The position numbers were made by a program, and so were the translations under genes. A DNA stretch of 64,000 nt from Paenibacillus sp. JNUCC32 (GTDB taxonomy: Bacteria; Bacillota; Bacilli; Paenibacillales; Paenibacillaceae), in assembly GCF_014863545.1 (NCBI RefSeq), contig NZ_CP062260.1, positions 4,163,001 to 4,227,000 of the forward strand, in the 5' to 3' direction. Positions 8,501-16,071 of this stretch are shown one piece after another; positions within the stretch are counted from its first letter, which is position 1; each line of letters starts with the position of its first letter. Below the pieces are notes generated by a model. That model worked only from the letters and a program-made list of their open reading frames with translations, did not search any database and had not been told where the DNA came from.

Positions 8501-9025
8501 GATGTAACCGGCGCAGCTGTCGTGGCTGGAGTCAAGTACAGAGTTTATATTCTTGCCGTTGCTGATGGCACCGTGTCAACTAAGAACAGCATCTCTGACA
8601 TGTCGGAAGAATTCGAAATCCCTAACCTCACCCAAACAACGGGCGTTACAGCCAAGCTGGATGCGAGTGGAAAGAAGCTTCAAGTCGATTTCAAGAGGGC
8701 GATTGATGAGCGAGGCATTACGGCTTACCGCCTGTTGTTTGTAGAGAAAAATAACATGAAGACCTTCAATCTTAAAGCAGCAACGGACGCCGCTGCCAAA
8801 GAAGATAAGAATGCAACAATAAAACCGGATGGCAAAGATGTCTCGACCCTCATCGATATCCCTGCCGAGGATGCCCTGGGTCAAAACATTAAAGACAATG
8901 CGGAGTACGCCGTTTATGTCCTGTCCGTACTGGCCAAAGATAAGAAATCTGTGTCGAGCACTCAATCCGCAACGCCTTTATCCGAAGCGTCCAAAACGCT
9001 TGTTGTATTAAAGAAAACACCTTAA
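5549..9025 (+). CDS. Secreted protein with copper-amine-oxidase-like N-domain and eight FN3-like repeats
   Basis: 1158 residues, GTG start with CAGGAGG eight bases upstream. Residues 1-26 are a signal peptide ending AQA. Residues ~30-140 are the 'copper amine oxidase N-terminal-like' domain that is common in Paenibacillus wall proteins: GRVMLPMRSIFEAL and VPVRFVSEALGQKIGWN are its hallmarks; it has no enzyme site. The rest is eight tandem ~115-residue units with DGRDLQVSF, then YRVFVVK, then D.DG..IRNG..YRV.VLSV. The fold predicted from the pattern is fibronectin-III-like. It ends without an anchor motif. I infer an extracellular adhesive or structural role; nothing identifies a ligand. It is monocistronic, with a strong terminator behind it. 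Confidence 0.85.
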   Translation: MKRIWTALLAAILLIPMTFQSQAQAAVNISVLIDGVKLYTPQAPVMIQGRVMLPMRSIFEALDASVKWNQKTKTVTAVKDGTTVILKINSKTATINNKTVALDVPAKNLKGNTMVPVRFVSEALGQKIGWNSKTKTVTVTTTNNSGGNNTGIAPVNYVTLRDIGNAGDGRDLQVSFSKSSTEPLISHYRVMIVKQSKTLNQTEAQRVSSAAYATVYPSGSDPTLTLTSGSKDVDGDLIRDNQAYKAYVLAVSKTGGTYALSSASPSLTLTNTNSVNGATNVKASDVSDYGDGRDLQVSFTRAQNESNVSNYRVFVVKTKDAANFNLAAAKSVASQNYTTVSKSSTTNTTLSTTLSSSARDTSGELIRSGVAYTAFVQSVSSNESVLASNLSSGSASITLSTGNTTVPFITQVTDIGDAGDGRDLRVSFNKVSNESSIHSYRVFVVKDSNYSSFNLSRANTASSYNYYTHVNKTGNNITNLTLSSGARDVDGATIRNGVYYRVFVMAVDNNNANNNVLSAPSSSIILSSSYNVGAVTSLSVTDVNNYNDGRDLQVSFYRPSDQSNISHYQVFVVKSSNSYFDLYRATNLSSYYYTQISKNNSSSNYMSQVLNSGSRDIDGELIRNGVSYRVYVLSVGYSTSNNALSDYASITLGNANQNVNPVSTPSLTLNGNNGNGSDLRVTFSPAYGESYIDHYRVIVVKSNQSLNVSQAYSNGYYTLVNKTGGTITRDLVNTTKDSDGALIQRGSSYRVYVLSVGNSYSNYSNALSAVSNAVTIQGVTQVAAVTNVTAADVGDNNNASDLKVSFTNPANDANIKEYRIMVVKQTNAGNFKVDQAINVRPGNYDSVPVGTIFGDVLRSGINDVEGQPIRNSVDYQVFVLSVSNNGSIGNALSAPSAPIKLSGTAVTVPSDVYAGIESTNGNSSDIMVKFNPSSGTVGEYRILIVPSSRSFGLDDANKITNGQLYTTVAPSTVRIEQKLSAGLSDVTGAAVVAGVKYRVYILAVADGTVSTKNSISDMSEEFEIPNLTQTTGVTAKLDASGKKLQVDFKRAIDERGITAYRLLFVEKNNMKTFNLKAATDAAAKEDKNATIKPDGKDVSTLIDIPAEDALGQNIKDNAEYAVYVLSVLAKDKKSVSSTQSATPLSEASKTLVVLKKTP
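6010..9010 (+). repeat. Eight coding repeats of about 350 bp
   Basis: Units begin near 6010, 6385, 6775, 7150, 7540, 7900, 8270 and 8640. Units 1-4 keep DGRDLQVSF nearly intact (DGRDLRVSF in unit 3); units 5-8 diverge stepwise (GSDLRVTF, ASDLKVSF, SSDIMVKF, GKKLQVDF). This pattern suggests recent duplication of the N-terminal units and older ones toward the C-terminus. Confidence 0.8.
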
Positions 9026-9058
9026 TCCAAAGTGCATCAAAATAAGCTTTAACATGTA

Positions 9059-9102
9059 GAGCCGTACCTCATCACTAAGACGATGAGGTACGGCTCTTTT
9101 TT
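9059..9102 (+). terminator. Terminator of the repeat protein gene
   Basis: A 15-bp perfect stem (GAGCCGTACCTCATC with its complement) with a short loop is followed by six T. Confidence 0.95.
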
Positions 9103-9216
9103 ATCCCTTCTTCCATCAAGCCCCCATTTTCAAAACTCCTTGCATCTCATAACTAATTTCCACATGATTTTAAGATGAATTATCCGGGTACTCCCTCATG
9201 GAAAAATATGATAATT

Positions 9217-9237
9217 TATAATCAGAAAGCGCTTTCA
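9217..9237 (+). promoter_or_regulatory. -10 box and cre (CcpA) site of the endoglucanase gene
   Basis: TATAAT at 9217-9222 is followed after one base by AGAAAGCGCTTTCA at 9224-9237, which differs from the consensus cre TGAAAGCGCTTTCA only at base 2 or 1 (A for T). It therefore covers the expected transcription start, the classic place for CcpA repression. No clear -35 is visible. The rest of the gap 9026-9368 holds only the terminator at 9059 and a ~130-nt leader. Confidence 0.7.
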
Positions 9238-9368
9238 AAAATATCATTTGGAGGTGAATCCTGACCTTAAAAGCCATTGTTGCAGCTAGGTCCTCAACAA
9301 CGGATAACGGTCATTGAATGAATCTAGTGAAAATACCGCTTCACAACTTCATGACAAAGGAGATGCTA

Positions 9369-11081
9369 ATGATAAACCTCAATAAGAAATCCATCTGTTC
9401 CTTGGCTCTCATCGTTTCTCTGGTCATCTCATTGTTCCCTTCATACGCATCCGCAGCGAAACACGAACATCCAAAGCATCCAAAGAAAAATCCCCAAGCC
9501 TACGTCAATGATATGCAGCCCGGCTGGAACCTGGGCAATTCGCTGGATGCCGTGGGAGCTGACGAGACGGCATGGGGAAATCCGCGCATCACCAAAGCGC
9601 TGATCGACCAAATTGCGGCACAGGGATATAAGAGCATCCGCATTCCGGTAACCTGGAACCATCACATCGGCAGTGCACCGAGTTATGCCATCGACGCCTC
9701 TTACATGGACCGGGTCGAGGAGGTTGTCGATTGGGCGCTGGACGCCGATCTGTACGTCATGATCAATGTCCATCACGATTCGTGGCTGTGGATCAGCCAT
9801 ATGGAGAACAACCGCAACGAAGTCGTTGCCAAGTACAACGCCGTATGGACTCAAGTTGCCCAGCGCTTCCGCACCCATTCGAACAAGCTGATGTTTGAAA
9901 GCGTCAATGAACCCCGCTTCTCGGATGGCGGGACCACCGACGAGTCCAAAGCCTTTCAGATGCTGGATGAGCTTCAAACGTCGTTCCATCGGATCGTCCG
10001 TGGATCTGGAGCACGCAATGCAACCCGGCCGCTTGTGCTCTCTACCCTTGAGGCATCCCCGACTCAAGCTAGAATGAACGAGCTGTACAACACCATGACC
10101 AAGCTGAATGATGCCAATCTCATCGCCACCGTCCATTATTATGGGTTTTGGCCGTTCAGCGTGAACATCGCGGGGTATACCCGTTTTGAGACGGATACCC
10201 GAAACGATATCCATCAGACGTTCAACCATGTATATGACACCTTTATCGCCAGAGGAATTCCCGTTATCCTTGGCGAATACGGGCTGCTTGGCTTCGATCA
10301 AAGCACAGGGGTCATTGAGCAGGGCGAGAAACTGAAGTTCTTCGAATATCTAACCTATTATCTCAAACAGAAGAACATTACCCATATGATATGGGACAAC
10401 GGCCAGCACTTTAAGCGAACCGCCTTTACCTGGTCCGATCCGGAGCTGTACAATATCATGAAGGCTGGTTGGAGCGGACGTTCTTCCACGGCTGATACCG
10501 ATCTGATTTTTGTGAAAAAAGGAGCGGCGGTCCAGGATCAAAGCATCCCATTGAACTTGAACGGCAACGCATTGGCCGAAATCCGCTCAAACGGACAGCG
10601 GTTAGTCGCCGGGCAGGATTATACACTGAACGGAAATGAGATTACGTTTACATCCAGCCTGCTGTCCAGGCTGACTTCATCCGGACAATTCGGAGTGAAT
10701 GCCGTACTGACGGCCAAGTTCAACCGAGGCGCGGACTGGAACTTCAGGGTTGTTTATCATGATACGCCTGTGCTGCGCAGCACGCAGGGAACCACTGATT
10801 CGTTCAGCATTCCCGCGACGTTCAACGGGGATCAGCTGGCCACGATGGAGGCTGTTTACGCATCGGGAGGCAATGCAGGGCCGCAGGACTGGACCTCCTT
10901 CAAGGAATTTGAATACACGTTTTCCCCATCCTACGCAAGCCATGAAATCAAGCTTAAACCTGTCTTTTTTAACGAGGTCAGAGACGGAGAAGTCATCCTC
11001 AAGTTTCATTTCTGGAGCGGCGAGGTCATTACCTACAACCTAACGAAGAACGGCAGCAGCGTGACCGGCAGCACCTCATAG
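9369..11081 (+). CDS. Secreted GH5 endo-beta-glucanase with X2/CBM46-type C-terminus
   Basis: 570 residues from the ATG at 9369, which follows AAAGGAG by six bases; in-frame ATGs further upstream lack a ribosome site. Residues 1-~30 are a signal peptide (SYASA-A). Residues ~45-375 are the GH5 barrel with PGWNLGNSLDA, RIPVTWNHH, the acid/base in ESVNEP (Glu181) and the nucleophile in ILGEYG (Glu303). After it comes an Ig-like X2 module (~385-470), then a CBM46-like module (~475-565) rich in aromatic residues. This architecture matches GH5 subfamily 4 enzymes such as Bacillus halodurans Cel5B, which act on mixed-linkage glucan, xyloglucan or cellulose. Catabolite repression is indicated by the cre site at its promoter. 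Confidence 0.93.
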   Translation: MINLNKKSICSLALIVSLVISLFPSYASAAKHEHPKHPKKNPQAYVNDMQPGWNLGNSLDAVGADETAWGNPRITKALIDQIAAQGYKSIRIPVTWNHHIGSAPSYAIDASYMDRVEEVVDWALDADLYVMINVHHDSWLWISHMENNRNEVVAKYNAVWTQVAQRFRTHSNKLMFESVNEPRFSDGGTTDESKAFQMLDELQTSFHRIVRGSGARNATRPLVLSTLEASPTQARMNELYNTMTKLNDANLIATVHYYGFWPFSVNIAGYTRFETDTRNDIHQTFNHVYDTFIARGIPVILGEYGLLGFDQSTGVIEQGEKLKFFEYLTYYLKQKNITHMIWDNGQHFKRTAFTWSDPELYNIMKAGWSGRSSTADTDLIFVKKGAAVQDQSIPLNLNGNALAEIRSNGQRLVAGQDYTLNGNEITFTSSLLSRLTSSGQFGVNAVLTAKFNRGADWNFRVVYHDTPVLRSTQGTTDSFSIPATFNGDQLATMEAVYASGGNAGPQDWTSFKEFEYTFSPSYASHEIKLKPVFFNEVRDGEVILKFHFWSGEVITYNLTKNGSSVTGSTS

Positions 11082-11100
11082 GTTATGCTGCATGGGAATA

Positions 11101-11134
11101 ACAAAAGCTCAAGTGAAATCACTTGAGCTTTTGT
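11101..11134. terminator. Bidirectional terminator between the endoglucanase and the histidine kinase
   Basis: ACAAAAGCTCAAGTGA pairs with its complement around a short loop; the convergent genes end at 11081 and 11139, and each strand gives a T-run after the stem. Confidence 0.9.
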
Positions 11135-11138
11135 CTAT

Positions 11139-13067
11139 TTAGGCTTGCGCAATATTTCGTTCAGCCAGAAACCTATCGATAATGGCCGAGATGACATTCA
11201 AGCTGACAGGCTTGCTGACATACTCATCCATGCCCATTCCTAAATATTTCTCGCGATCCCCCTTGATCGCATGGGCCGTCACGGCCACGATATAAGGCTG
11301 ATGATCGGGCGGGGCCGATTCCTTAATGAGCTGGACCGCTTCCATGCCATCCATGAAGGGCATCTGTATATCCATGAACACCATGTCATACGGATATCGC
11401 TTAAAGGCCTCTACCGCCTCAAGCCCATTGAGAACGGTAGTCGAATTGTACCCCAGCTTCTCAATCATCTTCTTGAGGACTAATTGGTTCACCTCATTAT
11501 CCTCAGCAATCAAAATTTTCAGATCGCTGCCGTCGGAGTGATTCTCGTGAACCGTCCCGGCCTCCGGCATGTTGCCCGCGTTTGCATTAAACGAAAAATC
11601 GACCGTAAACGTAAAGACGGACCCCTGCTGATTCGGATTTCGCTCATACCAGATATCCCCGCCCATCAACTGAACGAGTTTTTTGCATATGGCCAGCCCG
11701 AGTCCCGTTCCTTCCACCTGCCGCGTCATATAATGATCCACCTGATAGAAGGGTTCGAACAGCTGCGCAATCTTCTCGCTTGGCACCCCTATGCCCGTAT
11801 CCGTAACGGAGAATTGTATGAGCTTCGAGTTAACTTGGTTCCTGACACACTGAACCGAGATCGAAACGGCACCGTTCGGCGTAAATTTAATGGCATTGCT
11901 GAGCAGGTTCATTAATACCTGCCGCAGCTTCGTCACGTCCCCATAAACTTGATTCGGCACGTCGGACGCTACAGAGGTGGTCACCTCAATATTTTTGTCC
12001 AGCGCCTTCGGAAGAATCATATTCAATGTCTCGGACAGGGCCGTTCTTAGGCTGAATGTTTCCTCCACCAGCTCTGTTCTGCCCGATTCGATCTTCGAGA
12101 AATCCAAAATATCATTTATGATGTTCAGCAGGGTTGTCCCGCTCTTCTTGATGATCTGCACGTACTCCCGCTGCTCCTCATCAAGCTCGGTTTCCAGTAT
12201 CAAATCCGTCATCCCGATTACGCCGTTCATCGGCGTACGGATCTCATGGCTCATCATCGCCAGAAACTCGCTTTTGGCTTTATTCGTCTTCTCGGCCGCT
12301 TCCTTCTCGATGATAAGCCTTTTCTGCTCCGTCATATCCTTGGCTATAATGTAGAACCCCACATTCTTGCCATGAATGACAATGGGAGCAAGCGTCGCGA
12401 GCACTTCAACCTGATGCCCGTCCTTGTGATGGATACAGTTGATCCCCTTCTCGGCGGCAACATAATCGGCCGCAGAAGAGAGCACTCGGGCGAGATTGCG
12501 TTCGCCGATCAAATTCGAGATTTTAGTTCCGATTAACTCCGGAATCTTAAAACCCGTCAGCTGCTCCGCCATCTGGTTCCCGTTAATAATCCTGCCTTCC
12601 AGATTGAAAGAAATAATCGCATCATGGTTATACTTCTTCAGCGAGGTGTATCGCTCAATGCTCTCCTGGAGCTTCTGCTCGGCTACCTTGCTGTCGGTAA
12701 TATCAACAATTTGCGAAATGAAGAACAAGGGAGTTTGATCCTGATCGTCGCGAACCAGAGAAACATGTATCGACGCCCAGATGACATTGCCGTCCTTATG
12801 TACGAGTTGTTTCTCCACCGCAATGGTTGAGGACGCCTCATCCAGGGACCGTAAAAGCTTGTCTTTATTGTTAATGCATTCAGAATAAATATAATCGGTT
12901 GCCGGCTGTGCCATCAATTCTTCGTCCGTGTAGCCAAACATTTTGCACGCCGCAGGATTTACGCTGATCCAGCTTCCTTCTATCGTAACCAGGGCAATGC
13001 CAATTGGAGCACTTTTGTAGACATGTTCAAACAGAGCCTGATGGCCGAAAATGTTGATATCACTCAT
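11139..13067 (-). CDS. Cytoplasmic hybrid sensor histidine kinase (PAS-PAS-HisKA-HATPase-REC)
   Basis: 642 residues from the ATG at 13067, seven bases after GGAGG. Residues ~10-125 and ~135-255 are PAS domains (GYTDEELMAQPATDYI; GFKIPELIGTKISNLI). The HisKA box is MMSHEIRTPMNG with the phospho-His near 274. N, G1 and G2 boxes follow (LMNLLSNAIKF, DTGIGVP, GTGLGLAICKKL). A receiver domain at ~515-640 carries ILIAEDNEVN and the phospho-acceptor in VFMDIQMP (~Asp564). There is no transmembrane segment and no Hpt domain, and no response regulator gene is adjacent. The signal is therefore intracellular and the partner unknown. Confidence 0.92.
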   Translation of the reverse strand: MSDINIFGHQALFEHVYKSAPIGIALVTIEGSWISVNPAACKMFGYTDEELMAQPATDYIYSECINNKDKLLRSLDEASSTIAVEKQLVHKDGNVIWASIHVSLVRDDQDQTPLFFISQIVDITDSKVAEQKLQESIERYTSLKKYNHDAIISFNLEGRIINGNQMAEQLTGFKIPELIGTKISNLIGERNLARVLSSAADYVAAEKGINCIHHKDGHQVEVLATLAPIVIHGKNVGFYIIAKDMTEQKRLIIEKEAAEKTNKAKSEFLAMMSHEIRTPMNGVIGMTDLILETELDEEQREYVQIIKKSGTTLLNIINDILDFSKIESGRTELVEETFSLRTALSETLNMILPKALDKNIEVTTSVASDVPNQVYGDVTKLRQVLMNLLSNAIKFTPNGAVSISVQCVRNQVNSKLIQFSVTDTGIGVPSEKIAQLFEPFYQVDHYMTRQVEGTGLGLAICKKLVQLMGGDIWYERNPNQQGSVFTFTVDFSFNANAGNMPEAGTVHENHSDGSDLKILIAEDNEVNQLVLKKMIEKLGYNSTTVLNGLEAVEAFKRYPYDMVFMDIQMPFMDGMEAVQLIKESAPPDHQPYIVAVTAHAIKGDREKYLGMGMDEYVSKPVSLNVISAIIDRFLAERNIAQA

Positions 13068-13216
13068 ACTCTGCACCTCCTGATACCGCTTATTATACAT
13101 CAGCGTCTTCAAAATAGGAGTTTTTTCAGAGTAATTTTATATTGCTAATCATTAGTAGAGTCATCGGTATACCTTATGATAGATTTAATCCATTGTTAGC
13201 TGAAATACCTTCCGCA

Positions 13217-13957
13217 TTACCAAGCGATTCCTTGCCGTTCACGAAAAAAATTCCCGCTGGGTCCATCATCCTCCATCGTCGCCAGCCATACCGCCGTATC
13301 GGCCCCTTCGGCAACGGTTAACGGAGCGTCTGCTCCTCCCATATCGGTCTGAACCCGGCCCGGGCACACCGCATTCACCTTTATTCCGGTATTGGCTACA
13401 TCCTGCGAGACGAGACAGGTTAACGCGTTCAGCATCGTTTTGGAGATGCGGTATGCCGCGGATGCCCCTTGTAAACCGTAACCGCCCTGCATGATTTCGA
13501 AGGCTCCGAGACCCGACGAGATGTTTACGATACGCCCGTAGTGATGCTGCTTCATCAAAGGTATTGCAGCCTGCGTCATTCGCAGAGCACCGAAAAAATT
13601 CGTCTCCAGCGTTGCGCGCACGACCGTCTCCTCTACATCGAGCACAGAAACCCCTCGATCCAAAATCACCCCCGCATTGTTCACCAGCACGTCAAGGCGC
13701 CCATAGTCAGACTGTATTCGATTCATCATTCCTGCCACATCGCGGACCTCATGGACATCCGCTACATGCAGTTTCACACGGAGCCCCTCGTTAAGCAGTT
13801 CTTGGACTGCCAGCCTCCCCTTCTCTTCGTCACGGGATGTAATCAGCACCTGAAGCCCTTTGGCAGCGAGCTGTCTTGCTATCTCTTTTCCAATCCCGCG
13901 GTTGCCTCCCGTCACAACGGCCACTCGCTGTACCTCTTCCCCGCTAGCCTTGTTCAC
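13217..13957 (-). CDS. Short-chain dehydrogenase/reductase
   Basis: A classical SDR of ~246 residues: cofactor loop TGGNRGIG near residues 14-21, NNAG, a Ser in NISSG and the catalytic YRISK (YxxxK), followed by the PG motif in CPGRVQTDMGG. Arg/Ser residues after strand 2 (TSRDEEKG) favour NADPH. The GTG at 13957 follows AGGGGG and overlaps the MerR stop by 14 bp, so the two are translated together. SDRs of this carbonyl-reductase-like group reduce aldehydes or ketones; the substrate is not visible. Confidence 0.9.
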   Translation of the reverse strand: MNKASGEEVQRVAVVTGGNRGIGKEIARQLAAKGLQVLITSRDEEKGRLAVQELLNEGLRVKLHVADVHEVRDVAGMMNRIQSDYGRLDVLVNNAGVILDRGVSVLDVEETVVRATLETNFFGALRMTQAAIPLMKQHHYGRIVNISSGLGAFEIMQGGYGLQGASAAYRISKTMLNALTCLVSQDVANTGIKVNAVCPGRVQTDMGGADAPLTVAEGADTAVWLATMEDDGPSGNFFRERQGIAW

Positions 13958-14330
13958 GACGCCCGTCCCCCTTATGCAAAATAGCCTCCCATGCCGCAAT
14001 GCTCTTCTCCAAATGGAGTTCCGCCTGTTTCAGCATCTCCATCTGCAGCTGGATGTCATCCAGCTTCCGCCTTCCCACCTCAATGGCGTTAGGAAGACAT
14101 TCGATTTTGATATGCTCATCGAACGCGCATTGAAAAAAACTCATAATTTCCTTCACCGTCAATCCCAGGCTAAAATACATCTGGATCAAGCGGACCCGCT
14201 CGATATCCGTTTCCCTGTATTCGCGATAGCCATTATTCAGACGCTCCGGGCACAGCAGCTCCTTCTCCTCGTAATAACGCAAGGAACGCAGACTTACGCC
14301 CGTTTTTCGTGACAATTCACTAATATGCAC
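13944..14330 (-). CDS. MerR-family regulator of the SDR gene
   Basis: The DNA-binding part is standard MerR: HISELSRKTGVSLRSLRYYEE and the NNGYREYRETDIERV wing. It is followed by a long coiled-coil helix (~residues 75-115). Two cysteines sit after the wing (FQC...IEC), matching the second MerR in the next operon. I prefer the GTG at 14330, nine bases after AAGGAG, over the ATG at 14351, which has no ribosome site; this makes the protein begin exactly where MerR proteins usually do (128 residues). The promoter carries the MerR-type 19-bp spacer. Confidence 0.9.
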   Translation of the reverse strand: MHISELSRKTGVSLRSLRYYEEKELLCPERLNNGYREYRETDIERVRLIQMYFSLGLTVKEIMSFFQCAFDEHIKIECLPNAIEVGRRKLDDIQLQMEMLKQAELHLEKSIAAWEAILHKGDGRREQG

Positions 14331-14362
14331 GCCAAGCAGCTCCTTTTTCATCGGTTATCCGC

Positions 14363-14393
14363 ATTTTAAAGCATCACATCATGTGAGGGTCAA
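14363..14393 (-). promoter_or_regulatory. MerR-type promoter with 19-bp spacer and palindrome
   Basis: On the minus strand TTGACC (14393-14388) and TAAAAT (14368-14363) are separated by 19 bp, longer than the usual 17, as in MerR-activated promoters. The spacer includes the odd palindrome TCACAT-G-ATGTGA. It drives the MerR-SDR operon. Confidence 0.75.
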
Positions 14394-14437
14394 TCCGTCA
14401 TTTTACAAGGCTATCCCGGGAGCCCGACGCCCTACAC

Positions 14438-15115
14438 TCAAATCATCCCGAATAGCATCAAACCGATCGCATTGATCGCAAAATTGGCAAACATATGCAC
14501 CATCCAGGACGCGTAAATATTGCCGTTTCGCTCATTCAGCCAGTTAAACAGCAGTCCCGCCACAACCAGTCCCGCGATTAACAAGAGGAACAGTCCTACC
14601 GAGAACCAGCTGGACATCATCGCAACATGATACATGGCAAAAGCCCCGGCACTGAATACATATGCAAACCTGCGCCCGACCTGCTCCTTCAGCGTGAAAA
14701 AAGCAAATCCGCGGAAAAAGAACTCTTCCAGCAATGAATTCACGATGGATATGTAAAGGGCGACCAATACGAAATTGCCTGCATTGACACCCATATTATC
14801 CTCCAGTGCCCCTGTCACCTTGGTAAAGTCGAATAAAGGCCCCAGCCCAAAATAGGCGCCGAGTATGAAGGCGAATACGCCGAGTCCCAGCAGCAGGGAG
14901 GTTAGGAGCCCCCTTCTCTCGAACGCGAACAGCCTGCGAAACGGAACCCCGCCCGCGAAGATGGCGTAGCCAATCGGCAATGTCAGAAAGAGGATGATTT
15001 TGATGGCGGATTTGACGGCGTAATCCGGACGGATCACCGCGTCGACCAAACTCATGGCTAGACAGCTAAATACGATGATGGCCATAAGAGAAACGATTTT
15101 CCTTCTTGATCTCAT
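14438..15115 (-). CDS. CPBP/CAAX-type intramembrane metalloprotease
   Basis: 225 residues, ATG at 15115 nine bases after AAAGGAG. About seven hydrophobic segments are visible. The Abi/CPBP motifs are present: EEFFFRG (motif 1, Glu-Glu-x-x-x-Arg), AMYHVAMM (motif 2 His), and a C-terminal ASWMVHMFANF helix (motif 3, His with Asn). Family members include Rce1-like prenyl proteases and bacteriocin-immunity proteins; the function here is unknown. It is a separate gene between the two MerR modules, and the terminator of the thioredoxin operon lies just upstream of it. Confidence 0.88.
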   Translation of the reverse strand: MRSRRKIVSLMAIIVFSCLAMSLVDAVIRPDYAVKSAIKIILFLTLPIGYAIFAGGVPFRRLFAFERRGLLTSLLLGLGVFAFILGAYFGLGPLFDFTKVTGALEDNMGVNAGNFVLVALYISIVNSLLEEFFFRGFAFFTLKEQVGRRFAYVFSAGAFAMYHVAMMSSWFSVGLFLLLIAGLVVAGLLFNWLNERNGNIYASWMVHMFANFAINAIGLMLFGMI

Positions 15116-15200
15116 TGAAAGTATCTCCTTTAAACAGGTTACATCCATACATCTTCCATATATTAGAGTTCGATACGCCGGGCGTAATGCCCTCTGCTCC

Positions 15201-15239
15201 AAAAGAAAACGCCCCTGACATCACGACATCAGAGGCGTT
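15201..15239 (-). terminator. Terminator of the MerR-thioredoxin operon
   Basis: On the minus strand AACGCCTCTGA pairs with TCAGGGGCGTT (one mismatch) and is followed by TTCTTTT, 18 nt after the thioredoxin stop. Confidence 0.85.
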
Positions 15240-15256
15240 TTCGCTATTCATTCATT

Positions 15257-15577
15257 TTATGATACATAACGGCCCAGCGCCGCTTGGTATACACTCTTCG
15301 GCCGGAGCCCTATCAGTTTATCTGCCGGTTCTCCGTTATGAAACACAATCACCGTCGGCATGGACATGATGCCGAATTGGGCGGCAAGCTCGGGGGATTC
15401 GTCACAATCCACCTGATAGATGTCCAGGCGACCCGCCTCCTCCCGGCTCAACTCTTCCAGAATGGGAAGCAGCACTTTGCAGGGCGGACACCATGCCGCT
15501 CCGAATTCAACAAGCGTGACCCCGTTCTGGTTGATCGAGCTTTGAAAGCTCCCTGCGTCTAATCGTGGTAAACTCAT
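15257..15577 (-). CDS. Thioredoxin-like protein with a CPPC active site
   Basis: A 106-residue protein of the thioredoxin fold. The active site is WCPPC (not the standard WCGPC), which usually shifts the redox potential. The cis-Pro loop is present (MSMPTVIVF), followed by the usual DKLIG.RPK end. No signal peptide is seen, so it is cytoplasmic. Its ATG at 15577 overlaps the MerR stop in ATGA and uses GGAGGA within the MerR end as ribosome site, so the two are one translational unit. I infer a thiol-stress role under the MerR protein. Confidence 0.93.
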   Translation of the reverse strand: MSLPRLDAGSFQSSINQNGVTLVEFGAAWCPPCKVLLPILEELSREEAGRLDIYQVDCDESPELAAQFGIMSMPTVIVFHNGEPADKLIGLRPKSVYQAALGRYVS

Positions 15578-15951
15578 TTGCATTCCTCCGCTTCCTCCGA
15601 TTCCCGTTCATCCAGAATCGATTGCATGCGTTCCTCCAGATTCATCTTGATATGATTCAGCTGGTGAATCTGCGCTTCGATCTCTGCGATTTTTTGACGA
15701 AAAATCGGGAACACCTCCGCGCAAAACGCCTCTTTGTTTTTCAGGACGCAATGCAGGAAACCGGCGATCTGCTCGGTGGTCAATCCAAGGTTTAGATATA
15801 ACTGGATGGTACGCACCTGCTCTTCCGCAAGCATCGAATATTCCCGATAACCGTTCTCGTTTCGGACCGGCGTCAGCAATCCTTGCTGCTCGTAGTACCG
15901 CAGCGAACGAATGCTGACGCCGGTACGGGCCGCGAGTTCTCCGATTTTCAT
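15574..15951 (-). CDS. MerR-family regulator of the thioredoxin gene
   Basis: 125 residues, ATG at 15951 preceded by GGAGG. MKIGELAARTGVSIRSLRYYEQ and NENGYREY are the MerR DNA-binding domain, then a dimerisation helix. Two cysteines lie at FLHC and EAFC, at almost the same spacing as in the MerR at 13944, and a third is in the last three residues. The Cys pair and the thioredoxin partner suggest a thiol-based sensor, which is an inference. It probably activates its own promoter, which has a perfect 22-bp palindrome. Confidence 0.92.
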   Translation of the reverse strand: MKIGELAARTGVSIRSLRYYEQQGLLTPVRNENGYREYSMLAEEQVRTIQLYLNLGLTTEQIAGFLHCVLKNKEAFCAEVFPIFRQKIAEIEAQIHQLNHIKMNLEERMQSILDERESEEAEECK

Positions 15952-15985
15952 GCTTTCACACCTCCTGGACGAACGATTCGATTTC

Positions 15986-16017
15986 ATTGTAAACCCTGAC
16001 ACTAGTGTCAGGGTCAA
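15986..16017 (-). promoter_or_regulatory. MerR-type promoter with 20-bp spacer and a 22-bp palindrome
   Basis: On the minus strand TTGACC (16017-16012) and TACAAT (15991-15986) have a 20-bp spacer. A perfect palindrome, ACCCTGACACT with AGTGTCAGGGT, spans 15993-16014. This geometry is diagnostic for MerR-activated promoters, in which the regulator untwists an overlong spacer. Confidence 0.9.
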
Positions 16018-16071
16018 GAGGATTTCGCGATTTTTTTCAAAAAGCGAGAATTCGAAGTGTTGGCTAACGCT

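Noticed and set aside
9250..9257. A strong GGAGGTGA in the endoglucanase leader, suggesting another small ORF
   Set aside because: No ATG, GTG or TTG in a useful position follows within 5-12 bases; the only readable frame is very short.
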